From an uncultured Clostridia bacterium (GTDB lineage Bacteria > Bacillota > Clostridia > Lachnospirales > Cellulosilyticaceae): a DNA stretch of 64,000 nucleotides. The notes beneath the pieces are model-generated. The model worked only from the letters and a program-made list of their open reading frames with translations. It did not search any database and was not told the DNA's origin. The stretch spans positions 25,388-89,387 of the forward strand of contig CALJNR010000073.1 of assembly GCA_937981575.1 (NCBI GenBank). The letters run 5' to 3'. Position numbers and translations under genes: made by a program. How positions within the stretch are numbered: the first letter of the stretch is position 1; each line of letters starts with the position of its first letter. Below, piece after piece: positions 55,401 to 63,995 of this stretch.

Positions 55401-57218
55401 ATGTTGCAGGATAACTTGCGTTCCTTAAAAAATCATTATACTGATTTATACCATATTTTAATGATGGAGAAAGAATTAGGAGAATGTCAACTTGAGAAAG
55501 TTAATGGTTATTACAATATAGCAGTTAACGGGAAGTTTATTCATAGTAGGTATAATCCTATAGTTGAAGCTAGTAGATGGGTAGAAGGGTTAAATATAAA
55601 AGAAGAGGAAGATAGTATCTTTATTATAGGGCTAGGACTAGGCTATTATTTAGAGTTTCTATTAGAGAGATATCCTAATAAAAAGATTATCATTGTTGAA
55701 CCAAGTAAGGAAATATTTTTACATTTTCTTGAGGTACAAGATGCTACTTCCTATATTGAGAATATAAATATTGTGTTTTTAGTTGAAAAAGAATCGAATA
55801 CAATTAGAACTTTGTTTGATCATTATATACAAAATAATAAAGTAAAAAGAGTTTTTTATACAGAGCTTCCTGTATATAAGAAAATGTATAACTCCTATAT
55901 AGATAATATTTATGATGACGTTAAAAAGATATTATTATTATTACAGGGGAATTTATCAACAGAGATTTGTTTTTCAAGACGCTGGCTCTATAACACCTTA
56001 AAGAACTTCAAATATGTATCAAGTTATAATAATATTGTATCACTAGAAAATAGCTTTTGTGATATACCTATAGTGATCGTTTCATCGGGCCCTTCTTTGG
56101 AAAAAAATATGTGTTTTCTAAAAGAATTATATAATAGAGCATTGATTATTGCAGTTGGAACAGCAGCTAGTATTTTAGATAGTAATGGAATAGTCCCCCA
56201 TATTATCATGGGAGTTGATGGCAATCCATCAGAATCCACTATATTTAAGAAGTTGAGCAATCATAATCCGTTATTTGTATATGCACATATGATTCATTTT
56301 GAAAGTCTTGAAGTTTATAGTGGAGATAAAATGTGGATGCATTTACAAGGAGACCATAAGCTAGAGAGCATAATAGAGGGGCTAGATTTAAAATATCCAT
56401 CTATAGTAACAGGGGGCTCAATTGCTAATACTGCACTAACTTTTTCACATTGGTTAAAAGCAAAGACTATCCTATTAATTGGTCAAGACCTAGCTTATAC
56501 GAACCAAAAGCTTTATGCAGCAGGAAATGCACATGAAGGTCAAGAAGAACTAGCAGAACAAGGTTATATCCTTGAAAAAGATATTTATGGGAATCCAGTC
56601 TATACCAAATCAGCGTTTTTAACTTTTAGAAATTGGTTCGAAGATTATGTTAAAATTAGAATTGGTGACGAAGATATAGGTTTATTTAATTGTACTGAAG
56701 GTGGACTCAATATTGAAGGGATCCCCAATCTTACTTTTAAAGAAGCAATTGAACGGTATTGCACTACAACTTTTAATATTAATGATAGAATTAAAGAAGC
56801 TTTAGAAAAAAACAATACCATTCCTTGTGATATTGTCCAAAGTAAAAGTGAAGAATATAAGGAACAAATTAAAGCATGCTTAGAATTATCTAAAGAACGT
56901 TTAGAAAAGATTATAGAAATTCTGAATGAAGAGACTTATGAAGAAGAAAACTATACTGTAGTGATAGATGAAATTTTAAATATAACCTCAGAAATTGAGG
57001 AGATAGAGTTTTATAAAATTTTTATTGAGAGTACAGGCAAGATGTATTATGAGGCTATAACAAGAGAAATTAATAGAGTATTAGATGACGAAAAAGAAGA
57101 GGGCAAAAAGCGTAAGATTATACTTGAAGGGCTTTTGAAGCAGTATCATTTTGCACATGATAATTTACTAGTAGCAAAAGCAGGTATTGAGGAACTAGAT
57201 ATAAAAGGACTATTTTAA
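55401..57218 (+). CDS. Maf-type motility accessory factor (DUF115), probable flagellin glycosyltransferase
   Basis: 605 residues. The central DUF115/MptE-like core has IVIVSSGPSLEKNMCFLKEL near 224-243, AVGTAASILDSNGI near 251, GVDGNPSES near 272, GGSIANTALTF near 337 and LIGQDLAYTNQK near 357. Maf proteins transfer nonulosonic acids such as pseudaminic or legionaminic acid to flagellin in other bacteria. Start ATG 55401 follows GAAGGAG. DNA is notably AT-rich. A second, shorter Maf follows after one small gene. Confidence 0.88.
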   Translation: MLQDNLRSLKNHYTDLYHILMMEKELGECQLEKVNGYYNIAVNGKFIHSRYNPIVEASRWVEGLNIKEEEDSIFIIGLGLGYYLEFLLERYPNKKIIIVEPSKEIFLHFLEVQDATSYIENINIVFLVEKESNTIRTLFDHYIQNNKVKRVFYTELPVYKKMYNSYIDNIYDDVKKILLLLQGNLSTEICFSRRWLYNTLKNFKYVSSYNNIVSLENSFCDIPIVIVSSGPSLEKNMCFLKELYNRALIIAVGTAASILDSNGIVPHIIMGVDGNPSESTIFKKLSNHNPLFVYAHMIHFESLEVYSGDKMWMHLQGDHKLESIIEGLDLKYPSIVTGGSIANTALTFSHWLKAKTILLIGQDLAYTNQKLYAAGNAHEGQEELAEQGYILEKDIYGNPVYTKSAFLTFRNWFEDYVKIRIGDEDIGLFNCTEGGLNIEGIPNLTFKEAIERYCTTTFNINDRIKEALEKNNTIPCDIVQSKSEEYKEQIKACLELSKERLEKIIEILNEETYEEENYTVVIDEILNITSEIEEIEFYKIFIESTGKMYYEAITREINRVLDDEKEEGKKRKIILEGLLKQYHFAHDNLLVAKAGIEELDIKGLF

Positions 57219-57235
57219 CTAGGAGGGTAACTAAA

Positions 57236-57580
57236 ATGGATTTAGAAAATCAAAAAAAAGAACTAGTAGTTTCTCTAAAAGAGTATTTAGAGAGATTTAT
57301 ACCAGGTACACAAAAAGCAGTAAAATGGCTGCAGCAAGGAGAAGAACAAAAAGCACTAGAAGCAATAGTTGATATAGCAGAAGGACTAGAATGGATTAGC
57401 GAGGCAATTTCTTTAACACAAGAATTATATTCATCTGTGTTGGAAACTGACAAGATAAATGATTTTTTAATTCAGCTCAACCAAGCACTAGAAGAATCAG
57501 ATACAGTTTTAATAGCAGATATTCTAGAATATGAGATTATTCCAATTATTGAAGAATGGAATAAAGTAATTAATAAGTAA
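57236..57580 (+). CDS. Small acidic helical protein between two Maf genes
   Basis: 114 residues, nearly all predicted helix, rich in Glu, Leu and Ile with no Cys and no membrane segment. It resembles an export chaperone in size and charge (compare FlgN or FliS), but I do not recognise a named family. Short gaps (17 bases before, 34 bases to the next start) and an AGGAGGG ribosome site indicate cotranscription with both Maf genes, so a role in presenting flagellin to them is a guess from context. Confidence 0.7.
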   Translation: MDLENQKKELVVSLKEYLERFIPGTQKAVKWLQQGEEQKALEAIVDIAEGLEWISEAISLTQELYSSVLETDKINDFLIQLNQALEESDTVLIADILEYEIIPIIEEWNKVINK

Positions 57581-57614
57581 AAAAATGGACAAGAAGGCAA
57601 AAGGGGATAAAAAA

Positions 57615-59015
57615 ATGAACCCATTTTATATAAAAAACACAAAGCTTTTGAAAGAGAAAGATAAATTGTCTTGTAATATTATTGAGAAATTATCAATTGA
57701 TCCCCTTAAGTATCAAGTGCTTAAATCGAAAACAGGAGAGCCTACCTTGCAGGTATGTGATTTAGATGATCATAAGCTTCACAAACAAACCTTTCTGTTG
57801 CATAGCAAATATGATCCATATCGAGCAGAAAATGAATTTATTGACAAGAACTTTGATTGTTCTAAAAGAAATATTATAGTCTATGGGTTTGCATTAGGTT
57901 ATCATATAGATCTTTTGCTTAAAAGAATTAGTAACGATCAAAATGTATATATTATTGAAGCCAATGCAGCAATTATTAAAGCTGCATTTATGGCTAGAGA
58001 TTTATCTCATATTATCAGTCATAAGCAAGTAAGCTTAATTTTATTATCTAATGAGCAGCATATTACTAATATGACTAACTTATTAAATGATACAGACAGT
58101 TTGCTACTCATTCATCAAGCTTCAATCAAAGCAATACCTTATAAGTATAAAAGAATTGCAGATATCTTAAATGAGTTTACAATGATGCAGTGGGGAATCC
58201 AAAAAAATCAAGAACTTCTCATAGAAAATCATCTTAATAATACAAGTAATCACTATAAAAATATAAGCAAGTTATTTAATAAAGTAAAAAAATTACCTAT
58301 CTTTATCGTATCAGCAGGTCCTTCGCTTAATGCCAATAAACATCTTCTTCATCAAGTAAAAGATGATGCGCTTATTTTTTGTGTAGGATCAGCTTTTAAA
58401 ACTTTAGTGAGAGAAAATGTACATCCACATTTGTTTTGTATAATTGATCCTCAACCTATAACCTATAAGCAGATAGAAGGCTTAGAAGATTCAACTACGC
58501 CATTAGTATTCTTGGCGACAGCTAGTCATTTTACAGTATCAAAATATAAAGGACCTAAATATATAGTATTTAATGAAAAAGAATCTTTAAAAGAAGATGA
58601 GGAAATAATTGAAACAGGAGGCTCTGTAGCTACAGCTGTTTTAGATATGGCTATAAAATTTGGAGGAAATCCTATTGTTTTTATAGGACAAGACTTAGCG
58701 TTCAGCAATTATGAACATCATGCTGAAAGAAGTATGTATGGTGAGGAAGAAATGATAAAAGATTTGCCAAACCTTAAAAAGGTAGAGGGGCATGATGGAC
58801 AAGTTTATGCTACCAGCTCCTCATTATTGAGTTTTAAAAACTGGATTGAAAGAAAAATAGAACAGCATCCTAAAATTCATTTTATTAATGCTACTCAAAA
58901 AGGAGCTTTAATCAAAGGATGTCAGCATTTGGAATTAGAGAAGGTAATTGACTTATATATAGAGGATAACAGTGAAAAATTAAAAGTTTTTTTAGATAGA
59001 TTAAAGAATTTATAA
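57615..59015 (+). CDS. Second Maf-type (DUF115) protein
   Basis: 466 residues; the same core motifs as the upstream Maf in the same order: FIVSAGPSLNANKHLL near 229, GSAFKTLVRENVHPH near 258, GGSVATAVLDM near 335 and FIGQDLAFSNYEHHAE near 354. It lacks the longer C-terminal helical tail of the first Maf. ATG 57615 is 8 bases after AAGGGG; ATG 57585 has no ribosome site. Both Mafs may act on different sites or sugars. Confidence 0.86.
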   Translation: MNPFYIKNTKLLKEKDKLSCNIIEKLSIDPLKYQVLKSKTGEPTLQVCDLDDHKLHKQTFLLHSKYDPYRAENEFIDKNFDCSKRNIIVYGFALGYHIDLLLKRISNDQNVYIIEANAAIIKAAFMARDLSHIISHKQVSLILLSNEQHITNMTNLLNDTDSLLLIHQASIKAIPYKYKRIADILNEFTMMQWGIQKNQELLIENHLNNTSNHYKNISKLFNKVKKLPIFIVSAGPSLNANKHLLHQVKDDALIFCVGSAFKTLVRENVHPHLFCIIDPQPITYKQIEGLEDSTTPLVFLATASHFTVSKYKGPKYIVFNEKESLKEDEEIIETGGSVATAVLDMAIKFGGNPIVFIGQDLAFSNYEHHAERSMYGEEEMIKDLPNLKKVEGHDGQVYATSSSLLSFKNWIERKIEQHPKIHFINATQKGALIKGCQHLELEKVIDLYIEDNSEKLKVFLDRLKNL

Positions 59016-59052
59016 GATAGTATATTTAGACTAACTCTAGGAGGAGTAACTT

Positions 59053-60258
59053 ATGTCTGAAATAAAAAACCAGAAGATTCTTATGCCTGAATACTTGTTG
59101 AACTTTTCATGTATAGGATCTGAATGTGAAGATACTTGTTGTAGAGGTTGGACTGTAGTCCTAGATAAAAAGACATATAAAAAATATAAAAATAATGAGC
59201 ACACTAAATTGAAGGGGTTATTAGTAAATTCAATTGTACGTAATCGTAAAAGTATTACAGATCACTATTACGGAGCGATTAAACTAGATGAGCAGGGCAA
59301 CTGTCCGATGTTAGATGAAAATATATTATGTAAAATTCATGCTGAAGCTGGGGAAGATTATTTATCAAATACCTGTTATTTTTATCCCAAAAATATAAAA
59401 AAAATAAATAATGTTTTAGAGATGAGTGCATCGGTTTCTTGTCCAGTAATCACTAGGCTCGTTTTACTAAGTCCAGAACCAATGGGCTTCGTTGAAATTG
59501 AAGAACAGATTAAGAGACCTTATGTGTTAACTTATGTTGTAGAAAATACAAACAGTTTTGATGAAAGCAAAGATCCTATGTATTATTTCCAAGATTTAAG
59601 AATATTTATGATAACTCTTTTGCAAGATAGAAGATATAGTTTAGATGAAAGAATTTTATTATTAGGGCTAGTATTTAAAAAGATACCAAGTTTGCAAAAA
59701 AATAATGAACTTAATAAGCTTATAGGCATGTTGAATGAATACCAAAATCAATTTGATGAGGTGGAAAACATTAAAAGCATGTTTGGTAATCATGGGGATG
59801 ATTATAATATTCCTTTTTCAGAAAAGTTCATAAAACAACTTTTTAGTATTGAAGTTTTATTGAATTTTTCTAATAAAAGGTATTTAGAGTGCGTAGATGA
59901 GATTAGGCAGGGATTAGAGCTAGACAAAAAAGATATGCTCCTAACCAAAACAATCTATCTAGAATGCTATAAAAAATATTATAAACCCTATTTCAAAGAG
60001 AAGGAATATATTTTAGAAAACTATATGGTTAATGAGATTTTTAAGGAAGCATTTCCCTTTGCTAAAATGTGTAGTATAGATGATTCATATATGATGTTAC
60101 TCAATTTATATAATGTTATCAAATTTCATCTTATAGGCATATCATCATTTTATAAATTGTTAAATGATGATATTGTACTAAAAGTGATACAATCCTTTAG
60201 TAAGGTAATATTACACCATAATGATTATTTAACATTATTTCAAGTTGAAACTTACTAA
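59053..60258 (+). CDS. fliB: FliB-like flagellin lysine N-methylase
   Basis: 401 residues. The N-terminal Cys motif C-x4-C-x3-CC (CIGSECEDTCCRGW, about 15-28), then GNCPMLDENILCKIH near 83 and the TCYFYPK stretch near 107, match the FliB family. Homologues methylate surface lysines of flagellin. The rest is helical without a visible Rossmann methyltransferase motif, as in the family. Own AGGAGG ribosome site and AT-rich DNA like its neighbours. Confidence 0.88.
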   Translation: MSEIKNQKILMPEYLLNFSCIGSECEDTCCRGWTVVLDKKTYKKYKNNEHTKLKGLLVNSIVRNRKSITDHYYGAIKLDEQGNCPMLDENILCKIHAEAGEDYLSNTCYFYPKNIKKINNVLEMSASVSCPVITRLVLLSPEPMGFVEIEEQIKRPYVLTYVVENTNSFDESKDPMYYFQDLRIFMITLLQDRRYSLDERILLLGLVFKKIPSLQKNNELNKLIGMLNEYQNQFDEVENIKSMFGNHGDDYNIPFSEKFIKQLFSIEVLLNFSNKRYLECVDEIRQGLELDKKDMLLTKTIYLECYKKYYKPYFKEKEYILENYMVNEIFKEAFPFAKMCSIDDSYMMLLNLYNVIKFHLIGISSFYKLLNDDIVLKVIQSFSKVILHHNDYLTLFQVETY

Positions 60259-60305
60259 AGCATGTACCCAGAGTAGACATAATTAAAGAAAAAGGTGATA
60301 TTTCT

Positions 60306-61319
60306 ATGTTAAGTGATAAATCGATATTAATAACAGGTGGAACAGGATCTTTTGGGAAAAAATTTATAGAACTAATTTTTGAAAGGTATAATCCTAGAAG
60401 GGTTGTAATTTATTCAAGAGATGAATATAAGCAATTTCACGTAAGAAACATGTTTTCAAAAAAACTCACTCAGGAACAAATGGCAAAGCTACGCTTCTTT
60501 ATTGGAGATGTAAGAGATAAGGAACGTTTGTTTAGGGCTTTCAAAGGAATTGATTATGTTATTCATGCTGCAGCTATGAAACAAGTTCCGGCATGTGAAT
60601 ATAATCCTTTCGAGGCAATTAAGACTAATATTCATGGGGCTCAAAATATTATAGATGCAGCGCTAGATAGAGGAGTAAAAAAGGTTGTGGCCTTATCTAC
60701 TGATAAAGCAGTAAACCCAATAAATCTTTATGGAGGAACAAAGCTTGTATCAGATAAGCTTTTTGTTTCCGCTAATGCCTATTCAGGAGGGAATGGTACA
60801 GTTTTTTCAGTTGTTAGGTATGGTAATGTAGCAGGAAGCAGAGGTTCGGTAATCCCGTTCTTTAAGAGCTTGGTAGAAAAAGGGCAAACAGAGCTACCAA
60901 TAACTGACTTTAGAATGACAAGATTTTGGATTACCTTAGAAGAGGGGGTAGAACTTGTTTTTAAAGCTCTACATGAATCAAAAGGAGGAGAAACCTATAT
61001 ATCTAAGATTCCCTCATTTAAGATAACTGATTTAGCGACAGTTTTGCTTCCAGAGGCTAAGCTCATAGAAGTAGGAATACGAGAAGGAGAGAAGCTACAT
61101 GAAATAATGATTACAAAAGATGATTCTAGAACTACTTATGAGTATGACAAGCATTATATTGTATATCCTCATTTTGATTGGTGGTCATCTAAAAATCATT
61201 TCACAACAGGAGGAAGGCTAATCGAGCAGGGGTTTGAATATAGCTCTCATAATAATATAAGTTGGCTAGATAATAATGACTTGCGAGAAGCTTTAGATAA
61301 TCTTAAGATAGAGCATTAG
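60306..61319 (+). CDS. pseB: UDP-GlcNAc 4,6-dehydratase (inverting), PseB type
   Basis: 337 residues, short-chain dehydrogenase fold. NAD loop ITGGTGSFGKKF near 8-19, HAAAMKQVPACEYNP near 88, the catalytic Tyr-x3-Lys as LYGGTK near 139-144, and RYGNVAGSRGS near 170. PseB starts pseudaminic acid synthesis by making UDP-4-keto-6-deoxy-AltNAc. No pseC, pseH, pseG or pseI occurs in this window, so the rest of the path must lie elsewhere or the sugar is a different 6-deoxy product. Close to fliB, 47 bases away. Confidence 0.93.
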   Translation: MLSDKSILITGGTGSFGKKFIELIFERYNPRRVVIYSRDEYKQFHVRNMFSKKLTQEQMAKLRFFIGDVRDKERLFRAFKGIDYVIHAAAMKQVPACEYNPFEAIKTNIHGAQNIIDAALDRGVKKVVALSTDKAVNPINLYGGTKLVSDKLFVSANAYSGGNGTVFSVVRYGNVAGSRGSVIPFFKSLVEKGQTELPITDFRMTRFWITLEEGVELVFKALHESKGGETYISKIPSFKITDLATVLLPEAKLIEVGIREGEKLHEIMITKDDSRTTYEYDKHYIVYPHFDWWSSKNHFTTGGRLIEQGFEYSSHNNISWLDNNDLREALDNLKIEH

Positions 61320-61592
61320 GGATAGCTGAATAAATTTACGAGATATTTAACAATCTTCATCAGAAATAAGAAGATAAGGTCTATTTTGCTAACTGCGATG
61401 AGTCTTTAGTAAAATAGGCTTTCTGATAATGCTATTTAATTGAGTATAAACCTTACTTTACAATCCTCTGGAAAAGCGAAACCCCAAACTTACACTTTCA
61501 AATACCCAATTTATACATAAATATTGAAGAAACATATCTTTAAGATTTTTAATTAAAAAAGATATAACTCTAGAGTAATCTAAAAATAGTAT
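61320..61592 (+). other. Non-coding stretch after pseB
   Basis: About 270 bases with no credible gene. It holds one large imperfect inverted repeat (61359-61427) and otherwise AT-rich sequence up to the sigma-28 promoter. Confidence 0.5.
61359..61427. repeat. Large imperfect inverted repeat downstream of pseB
   Basis: 61376-61392 (AAGGTCTATTTTGCTAA) pairs with 61406-61422 through 17 positions, four of them G-U; outer ATCAGAAA (61359-61366) can pair with TTTCTGAT (61420-61427). No T-run follows. Could be a transcript end or a small structured RNA. Confidence 0.55.
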
Positions 61593-61618
61593 TAAAAAAA
61601 TTAAATAATTGCCGATAT
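61593..61618 (+). promoter_or_regulatory. Sigma-28 promoter of flaG-fliD-fliS
   Basis: TAAA (61593-61596), 14-base spacer, exact GCCGATAT (61611-61618), about 72 bases before flaG. Confidence 0.82.
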
Positions 61619-61689
61619 ATTATATAAAGAGTATGAACTGTAAAGTGCTAAAATTAAAAAAATATAAAGTTAGTGAAGGGAGTATCGAA

Positions 61690-62064
61690 ATGGATATAAA
61701 AGGGTTGGGAAGTGAAGGGATCCATCAGGCTTATCAATTAAATAATAGTCAATCTAAAAATGCACAATCATATGGCGGAGATACTAGACAAAACTCAGAA
61801 AACACTTTAAAAGATGATAAAGACTATATGCCAAATATTCAAGAAAAAATGTTAATTAATTCAATTGAGAAAGCTAATAAAAAGTTTGAGGGTAAAGATA
61901 ATGAGCTTTCGTTTTCAGTACATGAAAAAACAAAGCAGATTTTAGTTAAAATAGTTGATAAACAAACAAAGGAAGTCATTAAAGAGATTCCACCAGAAAA
62001 AATATTAGATATGATAGCGTCTATGTGTGAAGCGGCAGGTATCTTTGTAGATGAAAAAAGGTAA
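61690..62064 (+). CDS. flaG: FlaG family protein
   Basis: 124 residues. The N-terminal half is polar and low in structure (Asn, Gln, Ser), the C-terminal half carries the FlaG domain (LSFSVHEKTKQILVKIVDKQ, then VIKEIPPEKILDMIASM near 96-112). In other bacteria FlaG limits filament length. ATG 61690 follows GAAGGGA; a TTG at 61609 that would extend the frame lies inside the promoter. Confidence 0.9.
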   Translation: MDIKGLGSEGIHQAYQLNNSQSKNAQSYGGDTRQNSENTLKDDKDYMPNIQEKMLINSIEKANKKFEGKDNELSFSVHEKTKQILVKIVDKQTKEVIKEIPPEKILDMIASMCEAAGIFVDEKR

Positions 62065-62076
62065 GGAGGAATGTTT

Positions 62077-63618
62077 ATGGCGGTAAGTAGCATTAGGTTT
62101 TCGGGAATGGCGTCAGGCATGGATACGGACTCAGTGGTGAAAGCATTACTTGGAAACGAGAAGGGAAAAATAGATCGTCAAAAACAACATCAGGCACTTT
62201 TAGAATGGAAAAGAGATGCTTGGAAAGATATGAACTCTAAAGTCAATACATTTTATAGCAAGTATATTGATAAGATGAGATTGAGATCAACATTTAATAA
62301 AACAATGGTTTCGGTATCAAATCCTCAGGGCATAATACTAGATAAAAATATAACTTTGCCAGAAGGTAACCATACTCTTGAAATTCAACAGATGGCAACT
62401 AAGGCTACAGTTCATAGTAAATCTATACATATAAGTGATAAAAGTAAAACTTTAAGTGAAGTAGGCATACTTAGTGATACGGCAATTACAATAGATGTAA
62501 ATAATAATGGAACTAAAAGTATATCCCTTTCAAGCACTACTACAATTCAAGAACTAGAAGAAGCACTTAAAAAGGCTGTTGGAGAACTTGATGCAAGTGG
62601 AAATAGAATACCTAATCCAGAAGCAACAGTAAAATTTGATATAGGGCTTAAAGGATTTATTATAGCTAGTGCGAGTACAGGAAAAGAGCAAAGTATAACA
62701 ATAGGAGGAGACCTAGCGGCTCTAAAGGCTTTAGGTATTGGATATACTTATGCTAATGATGCTGATACTGTTGGAACGTTCAAAGGAAGCTACCAAGGAA
62801 ATAATGCGAAGGTAATTTATAATAATGGAGTTACAGTTGAATCTTCTTCAAATAATATGGAAGTAAATGGTATCAAATTTACTGTTACAAGTAATACCAG
62901 TGAAATGATAAACATTAGTTCCGTTAAAGATACAGAAGCTAGTATAAGTTTTATTAAAGAGTTTATAGATGAATATAACAAGCTAGTAGAAGATATTAAT
63001 ATGAAACTTAATGCCCAAAAATCTAAAAAGTATAATCCCCTTACGGATGAACAAAAGGAAAGCATGAGTGAAAGTGATATTACACTCTGGGAGGAAAAAA
63101 TAAAAGTCTCGCTATTTAGCAACGATCCTCAGCTTAAAGTTATACGAGACAATATGAGAACTATACTACAAGATTTTGAAAAAGATAGGGATACTTACAA
63201 AAGCTTGGCGAGTATAGGGATTACCACAGGGAACTGGAAGGAAATGGGAAAAATTTATCTTGATGAAGATAAGTTAAGAAAAGCTTTTACTGAAAATGGA
63301 GATGCAGTAGTAGAACTTTTTGCAGGGAAGATTGTTAACAATCAAGTGACTATCAAAGGAATAGGAACAAAACTTAATGAATCTTTTCAATCGATGTTTA
63401 AAGCAATAACTAATGTAAAAACCTATAGCTCTTACTACTATGACATTACTGAAAGAAATAAGTTAACAGATGTAAATAAACAAATTGATAAATTACAAGA
63501 GCGCTATACTAGACTGGAAAATATGTATTATGCAAGGTTTACAGCTATGGAAAAGGCACTAAGTCAACTCAATAGTCAGAGCAGCTGGTTATCACAACAA
63601 TTAGGAGGAACTAAATAA
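62077..63618 (+). CDS. fliD: Flagellar filament cap protein FliD
   Basis: 513 residues. The N-terminal SSIRFSGMASGMDTDSVVKA (4-23) and C-terminal YTRLENMYYARFTAMEKAL and SQSSWLSQQLGG segments are the HAP2 signatures. It caps the filament and folds incoming flagellin. ATG 62077 is 6 bases after AAGGAGGA; ATG 62071 abuts that site. It overlaps fliS by one base. Confidence 0.95.
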   Translation: MAVSSIRFSGMASGMDTDSVVKALLGNEKGKIDRQKQHQALLEWKRDAWKDMNSKVNTFYSKYIDKMRLRSTFNKTMVSVSNPQGIILDKNITLPEGNHTLEIQQMATKATVHSKSIHISDKSKTLSEVGILSDTAITIDVNNNGTKSISLSSTTTIQELEEALKKAVGELDASGNRIPNPEATVKFDIGLKGFIIASASTGKEQSITIGGDLAALKALGIGYTYANDADTVGTFKGSYQGNNAKVIYNNGVTVESSSNNMEVNGIKFTVTSNTSEMINISSVKDTEASISFIKEFIDEYNKLVEDINMKLNAQKSKKYNPLTDEQKESMSESDITLWEEKIKVSLFSNDPQLKVIRDNMRTILQDFEKDRDTYKSLASIGITTGNWKEMGKIYLDEDKLRKAFTENGDAVVELFAGKIVNNQVTIKGIGTKLNESFQSMFKAITNVKTYSSYYYDITERNKLTDVNKQIDKLQERYTRLENMYYARFTAMEKALSQLNSQSSWLSQQLGGTK

Positions 63619-63995
63619 TGACTAATCCTTATCTACAATATCAGACAAATAGCGTGATGACAGCTTCACCAGCAGAATTAACGTTCATGCTGTATAATGG
63701 AGCCATTAAATTTTGTAATCAAGCTATAGAATCTATTGAAAAAAAGCAAATGGAAGAAAGCCATAACTATATTGTTAAAGCTCAAAACATCATTGAAGAA
63801 CTAAGATTAACACTTAATACAAAATATGAAATAGCAGTTGAAATGGAACAAATGTATATTTTTATTTATCAGCTTCTCATTGAGGCTAATATAGAAAAAA
63901 ATGCTAATAAAATTCAAGATGCAATAGGTTTGATTCGTGAATTTCGAGATGTATGGCAAGAAATTATGAAATCGAAGAATATGTCCCATATATGA
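63618..63995 (+). CDS. fliS: Flagellin export chaperone FliS
   Basis: 125 residues, all helical, the family length. The N-terminal NPYLQYQTNSVMTASPAELT (3-22) and LMLYNGAIKF-like FMLYNGAIKFC (23-33) stretches are typical. It binds the C-terminus of flagellin until secretion. Starts on the last base of fliD (TAATG), with GGAGGA upstream, implying coupled translation. It is complete; 5 bases of sequence remain after its stop. Confidence 0.95.
   Translation: MTNPYLQYQTNSVMTASPAELTFMLYNGAIKFCNQAIESIEKKQMEESHNYIVKAQNIIEELRLTLNTKYEIAVEMEQMYIFIYQLLIEANIEKNANKIQDAIGLIREFRDVWQEIMKSKNMSHI

Noticed and set aside
61609..61689. TTG at 61609 as the flaG start
   Set aside because: It overlaps the GCCGATAT -10 of the sigma-28 promoter, so it would not be transcribed from that promoter. 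ATG 61690 has a good ribosome site.
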